A stretch of 64,000 nucleotides of DNA from Ichthyophis bannanicus (Eukaryota; Chordata; Amphibia; Gymnophiona; Ichthyophiidae). Below the pieces are notes generated by a model. That model had not been told where the DNA came from, searched no databases, and saw nothing but the letters and a program-made list of their open reading frames with translations. Location: the NCBI GenBank assembly GCA_033557465.1, contig CM066033.1, positions 592,254,438-592,318,437 on the forward strand, read 5' to 3'. A program made the position numbers and the translations under genes. Shown piece by piece: positions 41,395 through 53,247 of the stretch (positions are counted from its first letter, which is position 1; each line of letters starts with the position of its first letter).

Positions 41395-42760
41395 GTGTTA
41401 AGACTGGCAAGGGGGGGGTTGTTAAGAATGGCAAGGGGGGGGTTGTTAATACTGGCAAGGGGGATGGGGATGGGGATGGGGGGGTTAAGACTGGCAAGGG
41501 GGGTTAAGACTGGCAAGGGGGAAGGGGATGGGGATGGGGGGGTTAAGACTGGCAAGGGGGGGTTAAGACTGGCAAGGGGGATGGGGATGGGGATGGGGAT
41601 GGGGGTTAAGACTGGCAAGGGGGGGTTAAGACTGGCAAGGGGGATGGGGATGGGGGTGTTAAGACTGTCAAGGGGGGGTTAAGACTGGCAAGGGGGATGG
41701 GGATGGGGGGTTAAGACTGGCTATGTGCTGGGGGGGTTAAGACTGGCAAGGGGCTGGGGGCTGTCTGGAAATGGGGCGATGGGGGGGTTAGGACTGGTAA
41801 TGTGCTATGGGGGGGGGGTTAGGACTGGTAATGGGCTGTGGGCTGTTGAGGGGGTTAGGACTGGTAATGGGCTATGGGGGGGTTAAGACTGGTAATGGGC
41901 TGTGGGCTGATGGGGGCTGTCTGGAAATGAGGTGATGGGGGTTAAGACTGCTAATGGGCTATGGGGGGGTTAGGACTGATAATGGGCTATGGGGGGCTAG
42001 GACAGGAAATGGGCTGATGGGGAGGGGTTAGGACTTGAGGTGGGCTGATGTGGTTAGGACTGGTAATGGGCTGTGGGCTGATGGGGGGGGTTAGGACTGG
42101 CAATGAGCTATGGGGGGCTGACTGGAAATGGGCTGATGGGGTTAAGACTGGAAGTGGGCTGATGGGGGGTTAGGACTGGTAATGGGTTATAGGGGGGCTT
42201 AAACTGAAAATGGGGTGATGGGGGTTAGGACTGGAAGTGGGTTGATGGGGGGCTAGGACTGGTAATGGGTTGAGGGGTTGCTATGACTGGAAATGGGCTG
42301 AGTGGAAGGGGAGGCTTGAACTGCAAATAGCTGATGGGGAGGGAGCTTGGAATGGAAATGGGCTGTGAGGGAAGGGAGCTAGGACTGAAAATGGGCGGAA
42401 GGAGCAGCTAGGATAGGACTGGAAATGGGCTGTTGGGGGGAGCTAAGATTGGAAATGGGCTGTGGTGGGGGTTTGAATTGAAATGGACTCATGGAGGGGC
42501 TAGAACTGGAAGTAGGCTCATGGGGGCTTGGACTGGAATTGGGCTGAGTGGAGGGGAGCTAGGATTTGACATGGGCTGATGGTGGGGCTAGGAAATGACT
42601 AGAAATGGGCTGATGGGGGCTAGGATTGGAAATGAGCTGATGGAGGGACTCAGACTGAAAATGGATGGGGGAGCTAGGACTGGAAATGGGTTGATGGGGG
42701 GCTAGGACTGGAAATGGGTTGATGGGGGGCTAGGACTGGAAATGGGCTGATGCAGGGACT
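41395..42760 (+). repeat. G-rich degenerate minisatellite
   Basis: Tandem units of roughly 17-32 bases built on ttaagactggcaagggg and, further on, ggactggtaatgggctgatgg. Nearly every unit has a run of four or more G on the plus strand, so G-quadruplex formation is plausible. Gly/Arg/Met-rich open frames in it are low-complexity artefacts. Confidence 0.88.
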
Positions 42761-43710
42761 AGAAGGGAATGGATGCTGGGTGAGACTGGAACTAGAAGGG
42801 AGCTGATGTTGGGGGAGGATTAGAATGGGATGGGGCTGGGAGAGTAAAATGGAGAGGGGAAAAATATATTTTGTGTGGGAGGGATGAAAAATCTACAATT
42901 GGCCGGGTATTGGGAGAGTAAGTGGTGATTGAGGATGGAGAGGTAAAATTTGTGTCGATGAAAATATGAATGAGGAAAGAGCAAAAGGAGAAAGATTAGT
43001 ATGTTAAAGCAGATGTAGAGAGAGAGAATGGAAAAAAAACTAGAAGAGAGAAGAAAGAACAAATGGACAGCAGACGATGGACAGTTAGCAGAAAACATGA
43101 AGAAACCAGAAGAAAGTGGCTGGAGCAATTGCAACTGAAAAAAATGCACAAAAGGTAGAAAGATATCTCTTTATTTTGAATTTATTAACTGGAATATGAA
43201 AGCTCTGGGAAATGTGCATTATTAACGTCTGCGCTTTGTTTGGTACAAGAGGAAATTAATTTATAGTTTTATTTCTACAGTGGTGTTGTACATTCCAAGT
43301 TTGGCTTTTGGGGTTCCCAGTTTAATTATTGCCTTCCTGTTTCTAAATTGTGATTCCTTGTTTGGTGATGGTCTATGTTCTGCATGTGTAACTGAGCTGA
43401 GGTATTCTATTTATGTAATTCCTATTTGACATTGCCACTTGTTCTCTTTCCCCAGTATTCTCTGAAATGTATTGGTTTAATATTTGCAGTGTTGCCTTTT
43501 GATAGGTAGGGTATGGTGCTTTGTGAGTCCTGGTAATGCTGTCAGGGTACGGCGGGTTTGCTATGGGTTCTAAATGGGCAGCGTTTGTAGTAGTTCCTAA
43601 TGTGCCTGGCGGTTGGCACTGGATTATAGTAATGTAGAAATCTTTTAGTCTTTCTTATCCATACACTCATTAAGAGACATGTTTACTAAAAGTTAGTGTA
43701 TGGTAACATT

Positions 43711-43748
43711 ATGCAAATATTTATGCAAATAAGGCCACTTATGCAAAT
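43711..43748 (+). promoter_or_regulatory. Triple octamer (ATGCAAAT) array in H1
   Basis: Exact ATGCAAAT at 43711, 43723 and 43741 (spacings 12 and 18). This is the POU/Oct recognition octamer. Element H2 has the same three octamers with the same spacing. Function is inferred only. Confidence 0.55.
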
Positions 43749-43812
43749 GAGGCCCCGCACCGAGTCTCCGCACATGGCCCCGCACCCCCCTTGGGCCGCC
43801 CTTGTGTGCAGC

Positions 43813-44693
43813 AACAGCATAGTGCCCAAGTACGAAAGGGCACTATGGTGAGGCTGCAAATGGGGTGCAGGGGGATGCAGGTGGGACATGCAGTGGGGCA
43901 GCTGGGGCACAGGGTGGACTAGGCAGATGCCTAGGTGGCATATAGGAATGCAGGAATGGAACATCAGCAAGATAGTAACTGACCAAGGTCAAACATGCCC
44001 ACGAGTGTGTGTTGCACAGTGTCCCAGGGGTCAGTACCCAGCAAGTACCCCAAAGGGCACATAACAGTGGCAGGCAGTGCTGGGGGAAGCGTGGATGTCT
44101 ATTGCGGCACCCCTACCCCAGACCCCACAACATAGGCAGCCGCCTACCGGCACACTGGAGAACCTGGGACTGTGCACCACCAGCACCACCGGCATAAGGG
44201 CATGTCAGCATGGTGAGGAAGGGGCGCTGGTGGGGGAGGGGGCAGTAGCAGCTGCCCACAGCAGACCAAGGCCAAGCCCTGTTTAGGTGGGTGGCATGCA
44301 GTGCAACAGACAAGGTCTGTCTGCAGAACAGTCATGGTATCCTCAGGGACTGACCTGCCTCTGTGGCACAGTTTGGTGCAGTACATACAGCCAGTGTGTT
44401 CAGGGGCAGAAGGTCACAGGTTCAAGTCCCAGCTGTGGCTCCTGCAGACCATGTCCCTTTTATTTTAACCTACAGAGCACATACACCATAAACATGTGCA
44501 CTCCCTAGAGCATCGGCCAACACGGGCACAAACACCCACACCCACATGCTCCACTATCCAAAGCCTCATGGAGAGTCAGGCTGTTGGGCCTTGCGTGGAG
44601 CAGCAGCTACCATCTCTAGCACCTGCATACCCTAGCAATGCCGTCAAAAACATGGAAACACGTTCTATATATATCAAAAGGTTGCTATGATGA
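43813..44693. other. Internal sequence of the large element, with a tRNA-like B box
   Basis: No protein recognised. ggttcaagtcc (around 44420) matches a Pol III B box, and tggcacagtttggtgcag about 55 bases upstream resembles an A box, so a tRNA-derived SINE piece is possible. The end, gaaacacgttc to ggttgctatgatgaa, is the inverted partner of 54823-54865 on the other side of DIRS B2. Confidence 0.45.
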
Positions 44694-44854
44694 ATCTCCA
44701 GGAACAAGCAGGAATGAGTCTTCACATATGGGTATCGTCGGTACCGACGGAGCCTGCGCAGGAACGCTCCCCAGCCTCCAATCAGAAAGCTTTTGGGAGC
44801 ATCCCACAGCACCTGCGTGCTGCCTTCCCACCTTTCCCAACAGTCTCTCCTCAG
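44694..44854 (+). repeat. Left inverted terminal repeat of DIRS B2
   Basis: Inverted partner of about 54589-54750. It contains tcgtcggtaccgacgg (GGTACCG at 44740), the family-B counterpart of the tcggcgccga block of family A. Confidence 0.83.
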
Positions 44855-45089
44855 TTCTTCTTTTTCCGCGGAGCCAGCAGGTCGTGTTCCTGTCACCGCA
44901 GAAGAATTTATTTATTTTTCTTTATTTCTTTTGTGTCGCGTCTGCCTTCTTCGACGCTCCACCGGTACCGCCGGTCTTTTTCTTTTCTTCTTGTTAAAAA
45001 AAAAAAAAAAAAAAATCTCTTTTCCGTTTCTTTTTTCTTCAAGTGCACTTGCGTTTTGGGCCTTAGGCCCAAAACATTTTTTCCTTAGC

Positions 45090-46469
45090 ATGGAAAAGCC
45101 TGCCTCAGGATTTAAGAAGTGCACAAAATGTGGCGGTACAATTTCCGTCACCGACACCCATGACTGGTGTCTAAAATGTTTAGGTCCTGACCATTCCATC
45201 ACAGATTGTATGTCCTGTTCTATGATGTCTAAAAGAGGTCGGCAGAACCGAGTTGCCAAGCTCAGTACCCTGTTTCCTTCTGATGCGGCTTCGGTGGCAT
45301 CAACGTCTTCCAGGGCTGCTTCTTCCTCACATGGATCTCAGGTAACTAAACATAAATCCAGCCGGTCCTCGAAGGGTAGATCTCCTTCTAAGCATCGAGA
45401 TGCCTCTGGCGTTGCCCTCAAGGATTCTGCACCGGCAAAATTACCCCGGTGGGAGGCTTTGGCCTCTAAAGCATCATCATCGGGGTTCCAGGATGATCTC
45501 GATGGCATGGCCTTGACAGATCTCCTGGTGCCATGCTCTGGGGTACTGGTGGCTTCCACCGGTACCGACTTCCAAGCATTGGCGTCGTCGATGGATCAGA
45601 GGATTCTGTCCATAAAACGCAGTCTGGCGACTTTCCTTGTGGCATCGACGCCCGTGGTACCGCAACAGACTACCCCTCCGGTACCGGCTATAGCATCGCC
45701 ATTGGTACCGATTCCGGTACTGGTGGCATCGACATCGGCATCGGTGTCCGCTATGCCGGTACTCTGTCCTCTGAAGCCCTCCGGTACCGATTCCCCGGTA
45801 CCGGTTATTCCCGATGCCGATCCCAGTTGGTACGGGTATCGGGCTTTGCAAGAGCATCCGGACAGACGATACTTTGATTCCTCTGAGGACTCTGAGGATT
45901 CTGAAGAGTCGGTCGATGCAGTGATGCTTCTTCCACAGGAGGAGTCCTCTCCTAAACGAAGGATGTCTCCTCCAGAGGACTTGTCTTTTCAAGACTTCAT
46001 CAGGGAGGTGGCTCGGGGCCTTTCCATTACGGTGGCCCCTGAGACAGAACCCAGAGCCAAGGAGTTAGATATTTTACAATATCCTAAAACTCCTAAGGAG
46101 GCAGCTACCTTGCCTGTTCATGAGATTTTGTATGATCTCATGTTAAGGATGTGGGAAGCACCTCTGACCACCTCCCCTCATTCTCGCAGGTTGGATACCA
46201 TGTATCGTGTCCCTCCTTGTCCTGGTTTCCATAAAACTCAACTTCCTCACCACTCTATTGTGGTTGAGTCAGCTATGAGAAAGATTAGAAGTGCCAAAAG
46301 ACATGCCTCTAATCCTCCAGGATGTGAATGTAGAACCCTGGATGCTTTTGGAAGAAGAGTCTTCCAAGCTTCCATGCTTGCTGCGAGAATTAATTCCTAT
46401 AGTCTTTACATGGGAATGTTCTTAAAAGAAGTCACTGATCATTTGCAGACTTTAAGTCCTTTCATGTCT
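45090..46469 (+). pseudogene. DIRS gag-like ORF, 5' part (B2)
   Basis: ATG at 45090: MEKPASGFKKCTKCGGTISV, then CLKCLGPDHSITDCMSC, the Cys/His motif. The Ser/Thr/Val/Pro-rich middle (45400-45860) contains six GGTACCG motifs. The conserved core follows: FQDFIREVARGLSI, RMWEAPLTTSPHSRRLDTMY, PGFHKTQLPHHSIVVESAMR, LDAFGRRVFQASMLAARI, YMGMFLKEV, ending LSPFMS where the LINE is inserted. The ORF is open throughout this part; its other half is at 50831. Confidence 0.88.
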
Positions 46470-46472
46470 TTT

Positions 46473-46850
46473 CACGTTTTTGCCCCTCCTGCAGCTCCCC
46501 CAGCACAATCGGGGCCTCACAGCACAAGATAAAAATAGCTGGACGCTGCCGGGAGTCCCTCTCTGCCATCGGTCACCTCAGAGCACCATCGGAGACCAGC
46601 AGTTTACCTGAGAGAGGTCAGAGCACGTTTTTGCCCCTCCTGCAGCTCCCCCAGCCCAATCGGGGCCTCACAGCACAAGATAAAAATAGCTGCACGCTGC
46701 CGGGAGTCCCTCTCTGCCATCGGACACCTCAGAGCACCATCGGAGACCAGCAGTTTACCTGAGAGAGGTCAGAGCACGTTGTTGCCCCTCCTGCAGCTCC
46801 CCCAGCCCAATCGGGGCCTCACAGCACAAGATAAAAATAGCTGCACGCTG
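46473..46850 (+). promoter_or_regulatory. Tandem 151-bp monomers at the LINE 5' end
   Basis: Units start at cacgttttt/cacgttgtt at 46473, 46624 and 46775 (exactly 151 bases apart); the third is cut after about 75 bases. Each carries gataaaaatagctg, a TATA-like stretch. Repeated promoter monomers are known for some L1 lineages; here they precede a CR1/L2-type LINE. Confidence 0.75.
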
Positions 46851-47166
46851 ACGGCGTGCCAACGCCTGGCGGGCCCGTGCCTGAGGGCCTCGCCAGAGGG
46901 CCCTTTGGCATGGCCCTTAGGCGTGGACCTGTTTGCAGTTCCTGTTGTCTGTCGTCGATCCTCCTAATTCTTACTGCACATCAGTCCAAGTGGCTCCAAG
47001 GTATTTGATTGCAGCCTGCGTAAGACTCTCGTGATGACTGATCCGAAGTCTCTCCTACGATTCACAGCACATGGTCCTGCTACCCTTCAAGTCCTGTAAT
47101 GAAGATTTCATAACCTGTTCTAGCAACATGAACTAATTCACTTTATGAACTCTCTCCTATCCCAAA

Positions 47167-47260
47167 CGTAAGCAGCCACTTTTTGCTAATACAATTTATA
47201 TACATTGTAACGTAAGCAGCCATCTTTTGCTGATACAATTTATCTACATTGCTACCTAAG
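47167..47260 (+). repeat. Two-copy ~46-bp direct repeat in the LINE 5' UTR
   Basis: cgtaagcagccactttttgc to ttatatacattg is followed directly by a second, slightly diverged copy (cgtaagcagccatcttttgc to ttatctacattg). Confidence 0.75.
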
Positions 47261-47463
47261 GTTCTAAATTAACCTGTACCTTCTTTGCACTCAAAATCAT
47301 CAACAGCTTTGCTATATTGTTACAAATTGTGCCTCAAATATATCTATTTCATCCTTTACTGGTACAACTGTACTAAAAACATTCCTAACTCCCCTTTCAC
47401 TTCTACTACCTCAAAATACTATTCATTCTTCTCTAATATTCATTATTTCCAGCATATTCCAGA

Positions 47464-50400
47464 ATGGTCCCGTTTAACTTCCACCCATCTACCTTAGGGG
47501 TTATACTTATTATAATATTCTCCTATCTGCTTGCCGTCCCTTATGCACTAGCCTCGACCTATAACTCTCCCATTCCAATAATTTACTCCCCCAGACATCT
47601 AAACATTCCTCCACACTTTACTCATGCTCATTATAACTCTCACCACCGTCCCTGTAAACTCCAACCTATTATTATAAATCCCAACCTTAAACCTAGCTCT
47701 CTCTCTAACATACCCCATCCTCCCCTTAAATGTGCTCTACTCAACGTTCGCTCAGCCAGAAACAAAATCCCCTTACTCGCTGACCTCATTTCTGACTATG
47801 ACCTTGATATATTCTGCCTTACCGAAACCTGGTTTCATGACTCTGATACGGTCCTTATAAACCAACTATGTCCCAAAGGATACTCAATTAAGTTATGCAA
47901 CAGGGCACATGGCAGAGGAGGAGGTGTAGCTATTTTATCTAAGTCCTACTTACAACTCTCTACTATTGAATCCACATCTACCTCAGGCTTGGACACCATA
48001 ACAGTCTCCAACTCCACTCTAGCGCTCCACCTCCTATATCGCGCTCCCCAGTCTGACTCATCTGACCTCTCCATGGTCCTAGACACCGCCTGCTCCCCCC
48101 AACCTGTCTCACGCCCTCTCATAATACTAGGTGATTTAAACCTAAACTCCTTAACCCCGTCCCAGTCCTCTACCTTCCTCCAAGCAATGAAGTCCCTCCA
48201 CTTCTCCCAAATTCTTGAACACCCTACTCACTCCAAAGGAAACATCCTTGACCTTATATTTATCCCTCTACACTCGCTAATCGCTAATCAGGTTACACAT
48301 ACCATTCAGCCTGTACCCTGGTCTGAAAACGCTCTCATCCTCTTCTCCTTCCCCTACTCCACTCACAAAAGTCATCTCCCTTCTCAACCTCAAATTACCC
48401 GTAGATTTCAACAATTCAATGCAGCTAACTTTCTAGAACAAACAATCCCCCATCTTGACTCACTAATTGGTACGAGCTTGAACCTAGAGTCCCACATCTC
48501 TAATTGGAATCAAATCCTGTCTGCAGCCTCTCTACTCCCTCCTAGTCAATTTCCCCGAAAACATCATGGAAGAGCCCCATGGTTCTTCACAAACTTGAGA
48601 AACCTCAAAAGAGAGTGCTAGAGGGTCTTGAACGTAAATGGAGACGCTCTCAAGACCCTCTAGCACTCATTGCTTACACAGCTAAACTCCAATCATACTG
48701 CTCAGAAACTCTTAACCATAAAAAAAACTACAATGAGAAGATTATCCAACAGTCTCTTAATAAACCTAGAGAACTTTTCTCTATTACAAAATCCTTAATA
48801 AACGAGCTCTTACAGCAGGACCTGACACCTAAAATTTCTGCTCAATCCATAGCCGACCACCTTATCTCCAAATTTCTCCCGCCCTCATCAACCACTAACC
48901 TACTGCACCTTACTGATTACTGCACTGATTACTGCACCCAACCTCACCAACCAACCTCTCCAAATTCTTGGAGTGAATTTGACACCCTTTCCTTAGATAA
49001 CATTTCTAATGTTATTAAAGAACTTAATGCCTCAACCTCCGCTCTTGACCCTTGCCCTGTTCCCTGGATCAAATCTACCAGGAGTTCTCTCAGCCCTTAC
49101 ATTCTACATATTGTACAATCATCCCTCCAGACTGGTTTAGTGCCCCCTCCACTTAAGTGTGCCACTATTCGTCCTATCATAAAAGGGTCAAAACTAGACC
49201 CAACTTCTCCTGTCTCCTACAGACCCATCTCAAGTATCCCTTTCTTGGCAAAAATAACTGAAAAAGTAGTCCAAACTCAACTTCAGAACTTTATCGATGA
49301 TCACTCCCTCCTTGACTTATTCCAACATGGTTTAAAAAAAAAAACATGGTGTTGAAACCCTCCTTACCTCCCTTCTAGATTCATTATACCTCTTTACCCA
49401 GAACCCTTCCCAAGGACGCCTCCTCATATTCCTTGACTTATCTGCCACCTTTGACTCTCTTCCCCACCACCAACTCCTAAACAGACTCTATGATATCGGA
49501 CTAAGAGGCATAACTCTAAACTGGTTCCATTCTTATTTGCAGGATAGAACCCAACAAGTTCGTATTGGAAACGATACTTCCCTTCCTTTCACCCTAAAAC
49601 AGGGTGTCCCTCAAGGATCCAGTCTTTCTGCTCTTCTCTTCAATATTTTCCTTCAGCCTGTCTGCAAGATTTTCCAAAAACCATGGCATTCAATACCAGC
49701 TATATGCCGATGACATGATGTGCTTCACCCCATTTAGCCTCTCAAATCCTAACTTTTCTAAACTAAATGAATGCCTAACCAGTCTTAAATCTTGGCTCTC
49801 CCAACACAACCTCATAATCAATCCATCCAAAACTGAGGTTCTTCAGGTATTCTCTAATTCCGCATACAGTCCTCCTCCCACCATCACTATTGGTGATCTC
49901 ACACTCTCCATAAAAAACCAAGTGAAATATCTTGGCATTATCCTTGATCAGTCCCTCTCCTTCAATGAACAAATAAAGAAAACCACCACTACAATATATG
50001 CTAAACTACGTATCCTCAGGAACCTCAAGCCTCTCTTAAACCCTGACTCTTTCCGTACTGTCTGTCAGGCCCTCACAATCCCTTCTCTCGATTACTGCAA
50101 CCTTATCTATCATGGCCTCCCCAAGAATACTAAACAGCCACTTCAACTAGCCCAAAATACCCTAGCACAGCTTATAACCAACAACCCCAGACGATCCCAC
50201 ATTACTCCAGTTCTCTACGATCTCCACTGGCTCCCTGTTCAATATAGAGTTAAATTCAAGGTGATAACTCTTATTCATAAAATCATAACCAATGAATCAG
50301 CTCCATGCCTCTCTTCTCTCCTTTCCTCCTCCACAAACTCAAGAACACGCCGCTCTATTACTAAAAATCTTCTCACCATCCCTACATCTAAAAGATATTG

Positions 50401-50554
50401 CAAGCAAATTACTAATAACAGGGCTTTCTCACTCTATGCCCCATCCTTATGGAATACCCTTCCCCACGACCTGCGGAACTGTTCCAACCACTCTGAGTTC
50501 AGGAAGAAATTAAAAACCTTTCTCTTCCTTGAACATTTCTCCCTTCCACCTTAG
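47464..50554 (+). pseudogene. LINE endonuclease-reverse transcriptase ORF2
   Basis: Apurinic-type endonuclease at 47464-48621: LLNVRSARNKIPLLADLI, DIFCLTETWF, GGGVAILSK, LIILGDLNLN, LDLIFIP. A frameshift near 48600 leads to 48579-49355 (linker, then CATIRPIIKGS, YRPISSIPFLAKITEKVV). A poly-A run at 49331-49342 marks a second shift, after which LIFLDLSATFD and GVPQGSSLS read in another frame. A third shift near 49670 precedes QYLYADDMMCF and the C-terminal domain to 50554. RT catalytic residues are preserved; at least three indels make it inactive. Confidence 0.85.
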
Positions 50555-50830
50555 TAACTAACCCCTATACACTCTCCTCCCTACATTTGGCCTCTCAAAT
50601 CATATCTTATAGCCTAGTGTTTTTCCTTGTGAATTCCTATGTAAATAGTTAATCTCTGCTTATTGTAATTAGTTCTCTTTCATATTCATTGTAGTTTCGT
50701 TCATATTCATTGTATACCTGTTACCTGTTCCTTGTAAACAGTTGAAACACACTGCCAATTGTTATATGTAAACCGCCTTGACTTTTAGAAAGACGGTATA
50801 TAAATCTTGTTAAATAAATAAAATAAATAA

Positions 50831-51322
50831 ATGTCTGAAGACAAAAGACAGGACTTTCTCACTTGGCTTAAACATGCCCAAGATATCTCCAAATTCTCCA
50901 ACCGTGCAGCTTTCGACTCCTTTGAGTGTGTAAGCAGAGCCTCAGCTATTGCCATAGGTGCACGTAGAATTGCTTGGCTTCAAGCATCTGATTTGGAGAT
51001 CTGGGTTCAAGATGAATTGGAAAATATCCCTTGTACAGGTGAGAATCTGTTTGGTAAAGATTGGCAAGCAAAAGCCAATCAGATGGATGCTGAAAATTCT
51101 GCCTTGGATAGACTATCCAAATCCACAGCTGCTCCTGCTAAGAAAAGGTTGTTCAAGAAAGCACCTTTTTCTAAAAAGGGAAGATTCTATCCTGCTTATG
51201 GTCAGCGGGCATCTTCTGCAGCTCAGTTCCCTACCAAACGTCAACAATCATCCAAACAGAGCAAAGCAAAGGCTGCTAGGCCTCCACCGACCCAGCAACC
51301 TCAGCCCCCTCAGGGCCTTTGA
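50831..51322 (+). pseudogene. DIRS gag-like ORF, 3' part (B2)
   Basis: Continues the gag interrupted at 46469: EDKRQDFLTWLKHAQDISKF, GARRIAWLQASDLEIWVQDE, PCTGENLFGKDW, then a basic stretch (KKRLFKKAPFSKKGRFYP) and Gln/Pro-rich end, stopping at 51322. With 45090-46469 it would give an uninterrupted gag, so the LINE is the main lesion. Confidence 0.87.
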
Positions 51323-53247
51323 CTTTCCGCTAGAGAACTTAGCCTTCCTGGCTCTGGAAGGACCAGAGCCCTCCACCATTCCAGGAAGGTTATGTCATTT
51401 TGCTCCCAGATGGGAGCAAATTACAGCAGAGCATTGGACACTCTCCATCATAAGAGAGGGGTACAAACTTCATTTTTCAAGCTTGCCCCCTCACACAAAA
51501 GTGCACCAGTTCAATTCTCCAACCCCCCCTCCTCAGCCTGTTGGGGCAGGAGGTTGCCACCCTTCTCACCCAGGGGGCAATAGAGGAAGTGCCTCTTCAA
51601 CAACAGGGCACAGGTTTCTACTCCCCCTATTTTCCTATTCCAAAGAAAACAGGGGGCTACAGACCCATCTTAGATCTCAGAGAGTTGAACAGATTCCTAG
51701 TCAAGGAAAAATTCAAAATGATTTCTCTGGGAACTCTGCTGCCATACCTTCAAAGTCAGGATTGGCTTTGTTCTCTAGATCTCAAGGATGCGTACACCCA
51801 TGTTCTCATCCATCCAACTCACAGAAAGTTCCTTTGGTTCCTTTTTCAAGAGAAGCACTATCAATACAGAGTGCTCCCTTTTGGTCTGGCCTCTGCACCA
51901 AGAGTGTTCACAAAATGCATGGCAGTGGTAGCTGCATTTCTGCGCACTCTGGGAATATTCGTCTTCCCTTATTTGGACGACTGGCTCATTCGAGTTCCCA
52001 CTCAGTCAGAGGCCAAGAGTTCTCTAGCCTGCACAATGAGTATCCTTCAGTATTTAGGGCTGATAATAAACATCCCAAAATACAATTTAACCCCTACTCA
52101 GTCCCTGGAGTTTATAGGGGCATTGCTGGATACCACAAAGGCAAGGGCCTATCTCCCCCAGGCCCGGTGCCTTCGCTTGGTGCAGTTAGCTTCTCAAGCA
52201 GAGTTGAAGCCTCACTTAACTGCTCGAGAGATGTTACAGTTACTAGGCCACATTGCATCCACCGTGCATGTGGTCCCATATGCTCGCCTTCACATGAGGG
52301 CAGCTCAGTGGACTTTATCCACCCAATGGACCCAGGCATTAGACTGCCTGTCAGACAAAATAGCAAACACAAGTCGCCTCATTTTGTCTCTCCAGTGGTG
52401 GAAGTCCCCTCAAAACCTGTTTCTGGGGTCCCCCTTTCAGCAGTCTCTACCCCAAGCAACTCTCACAACAGATGCTTCTCCAATTGGGTGGGGAGCTCAT
52501 CTACAAGACCTCTCCACCCAGGGCATCTGGTCCCCACAGGAGACTTGTCTACATATCAATCTCTTGGAACTCAGAGCAATCTTCCTTGCTCTGCGAGTGT
52601 TCCACACCCTGCTCAGCTGCAAGACAGTCCTTATCCACACGGACAATCAGGTAGCCATGTTCTATGTGAACAAGCAGGGCGGAACTGTCTCTCTGTCGCT
52701 TTGCAACGAAGCTTTGCGACTGTGGGCCCTCGCCAGAGAGCATCAAATTCATCTTCTGGCAGTTTATCTTCCAGGCGTTCAAAACTCTTGGGCAGACAGG
52801 CTCAGTCGAGTTCTGCTTCCACACGAGTGGTCCCTACATGTGGACCAGGTGGCCAGGATTTTTCAAATTTGGGGAACCCCAGACATAGACCTCTTTGCAA
52901 GTCCGTGGAATGCCAAACTTCCCCGGTTCTGTTCCAGAACTCTGGCTCAGGGCGCTCAGGCAAGGGATGCTTTCCTCCTTCACTGGGGTCAAGACTTCCT
53001 GTATGCCTTTCCACCCATTCCCCTAATTCCCAAAACCCTGTTCAAGGTTCAGAGAGACAGAGGCCACATGATTCTCATAGCTCCACATTGGCCATGGCAA
53101 GTGTGGTACCCTCTGCTTCTACATCTCTCTCAAGCTCCCTCCCTCGAGTTAGGGTCTGCTCCAGATCTCCTATCTCAAGAGGACGGGAAGTTATGGCATC
53201 CCAATCCCCAGTCTCTGCATCTCAGGGCTTGGTTGCTGAAGGCCTAG
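51323..53247 (+). pseudogene. DIRS RT-RNase H-methyltransferase (B2), one frameshift
   Basis: Starts in the +1 frame relative to gag (LRAFDFPLENLAF, FAPRWEQITAEHWTLSIIREGY). An indel near 51535 shifts it to 51541-53247. RT: FPIPKKTGGYRPILDLR, SLDLKDAYTHVLIHP, FGLASAPRVFTKCM, YLDDWLI. RNase H: TTDASPIGWGAH, INLLELRAIFLAL, IHTDNQVAMFYVNKQGG, YLPGVQNSWADRLSR. Methyltransferase-like: IDLFASPWNAKLP, YAFPPIPLI, LIAPHWPWQVW. All catalytic acids are present. Confidence 0.86.

Larger units (their letters stand above)
40867..43804. mobile_element. hAT-like non-autonomous element H1 (palindrome plus minisatellite)
   Basis: Left end cagggccggcccg, right end gggccgcccttg, imperfectly inverted, flanked by the identical 8-bp direct repeat tgtgcagc (40859-40866 and 43805-43812). 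The interior holds a ~390-bp palindrome, a G-rich minisatellite and a ~1-kb AT-richer tail that is shared with element H2. No coding capacity. Confidence 0.8.
46473..50830 (+). mobile_element. L2-group (CR1/L2 lineage) LINE with monomer-type 5' end
   Basis: Inserted in DIRS B2 gag. It starts with 151-bp monomers, then a unique 5' UTR, an endonuclease-RT ORF with frameshifts, and a 3' end with a tataaatcttgtt and aaataaataaa tail. The sequence atgtct flanks both sides (46464-46469 and 50831-50836), consistent with a short target duplication, and removing the LINE restores gag (LSPFMS to EDKRQDF). The C-terminal RNLL-type block (AFSLYAPSLWNTLPHDLR) is typical of the CR1/L2/Rex lineage; the exact clade is uncertain. 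Confidence 0.82.

Noticed and set aside
41258..41682. Open frames rich in Gly/Arg/Met (plus) and Pro/Ile/Leu (minus)
   Set aside because: Translations of the G-rich minisatellite; they simply reflect repeat units.
41395..42760. Regular direct repeats resembling a CRISPR array
   Set aside because: Units are degenerate, contiguous and without unique spacers, and the context is a vertebrate transposon; this is a minisatellite.
44345..44470. Functional tRNA gene
   Set aside because: Only B-box and weak A-box similarity; no convincing cloverleaf. At most a SINE remnant.
50958..51540. A single 985-codon protein starting at 50958
   Set aside because: The continuous frame is a patchwork: its first part is out of frame with gag, it then holds the true RT N-terminus, and after the indel near 51535 it becomes the overlapping YR frame.
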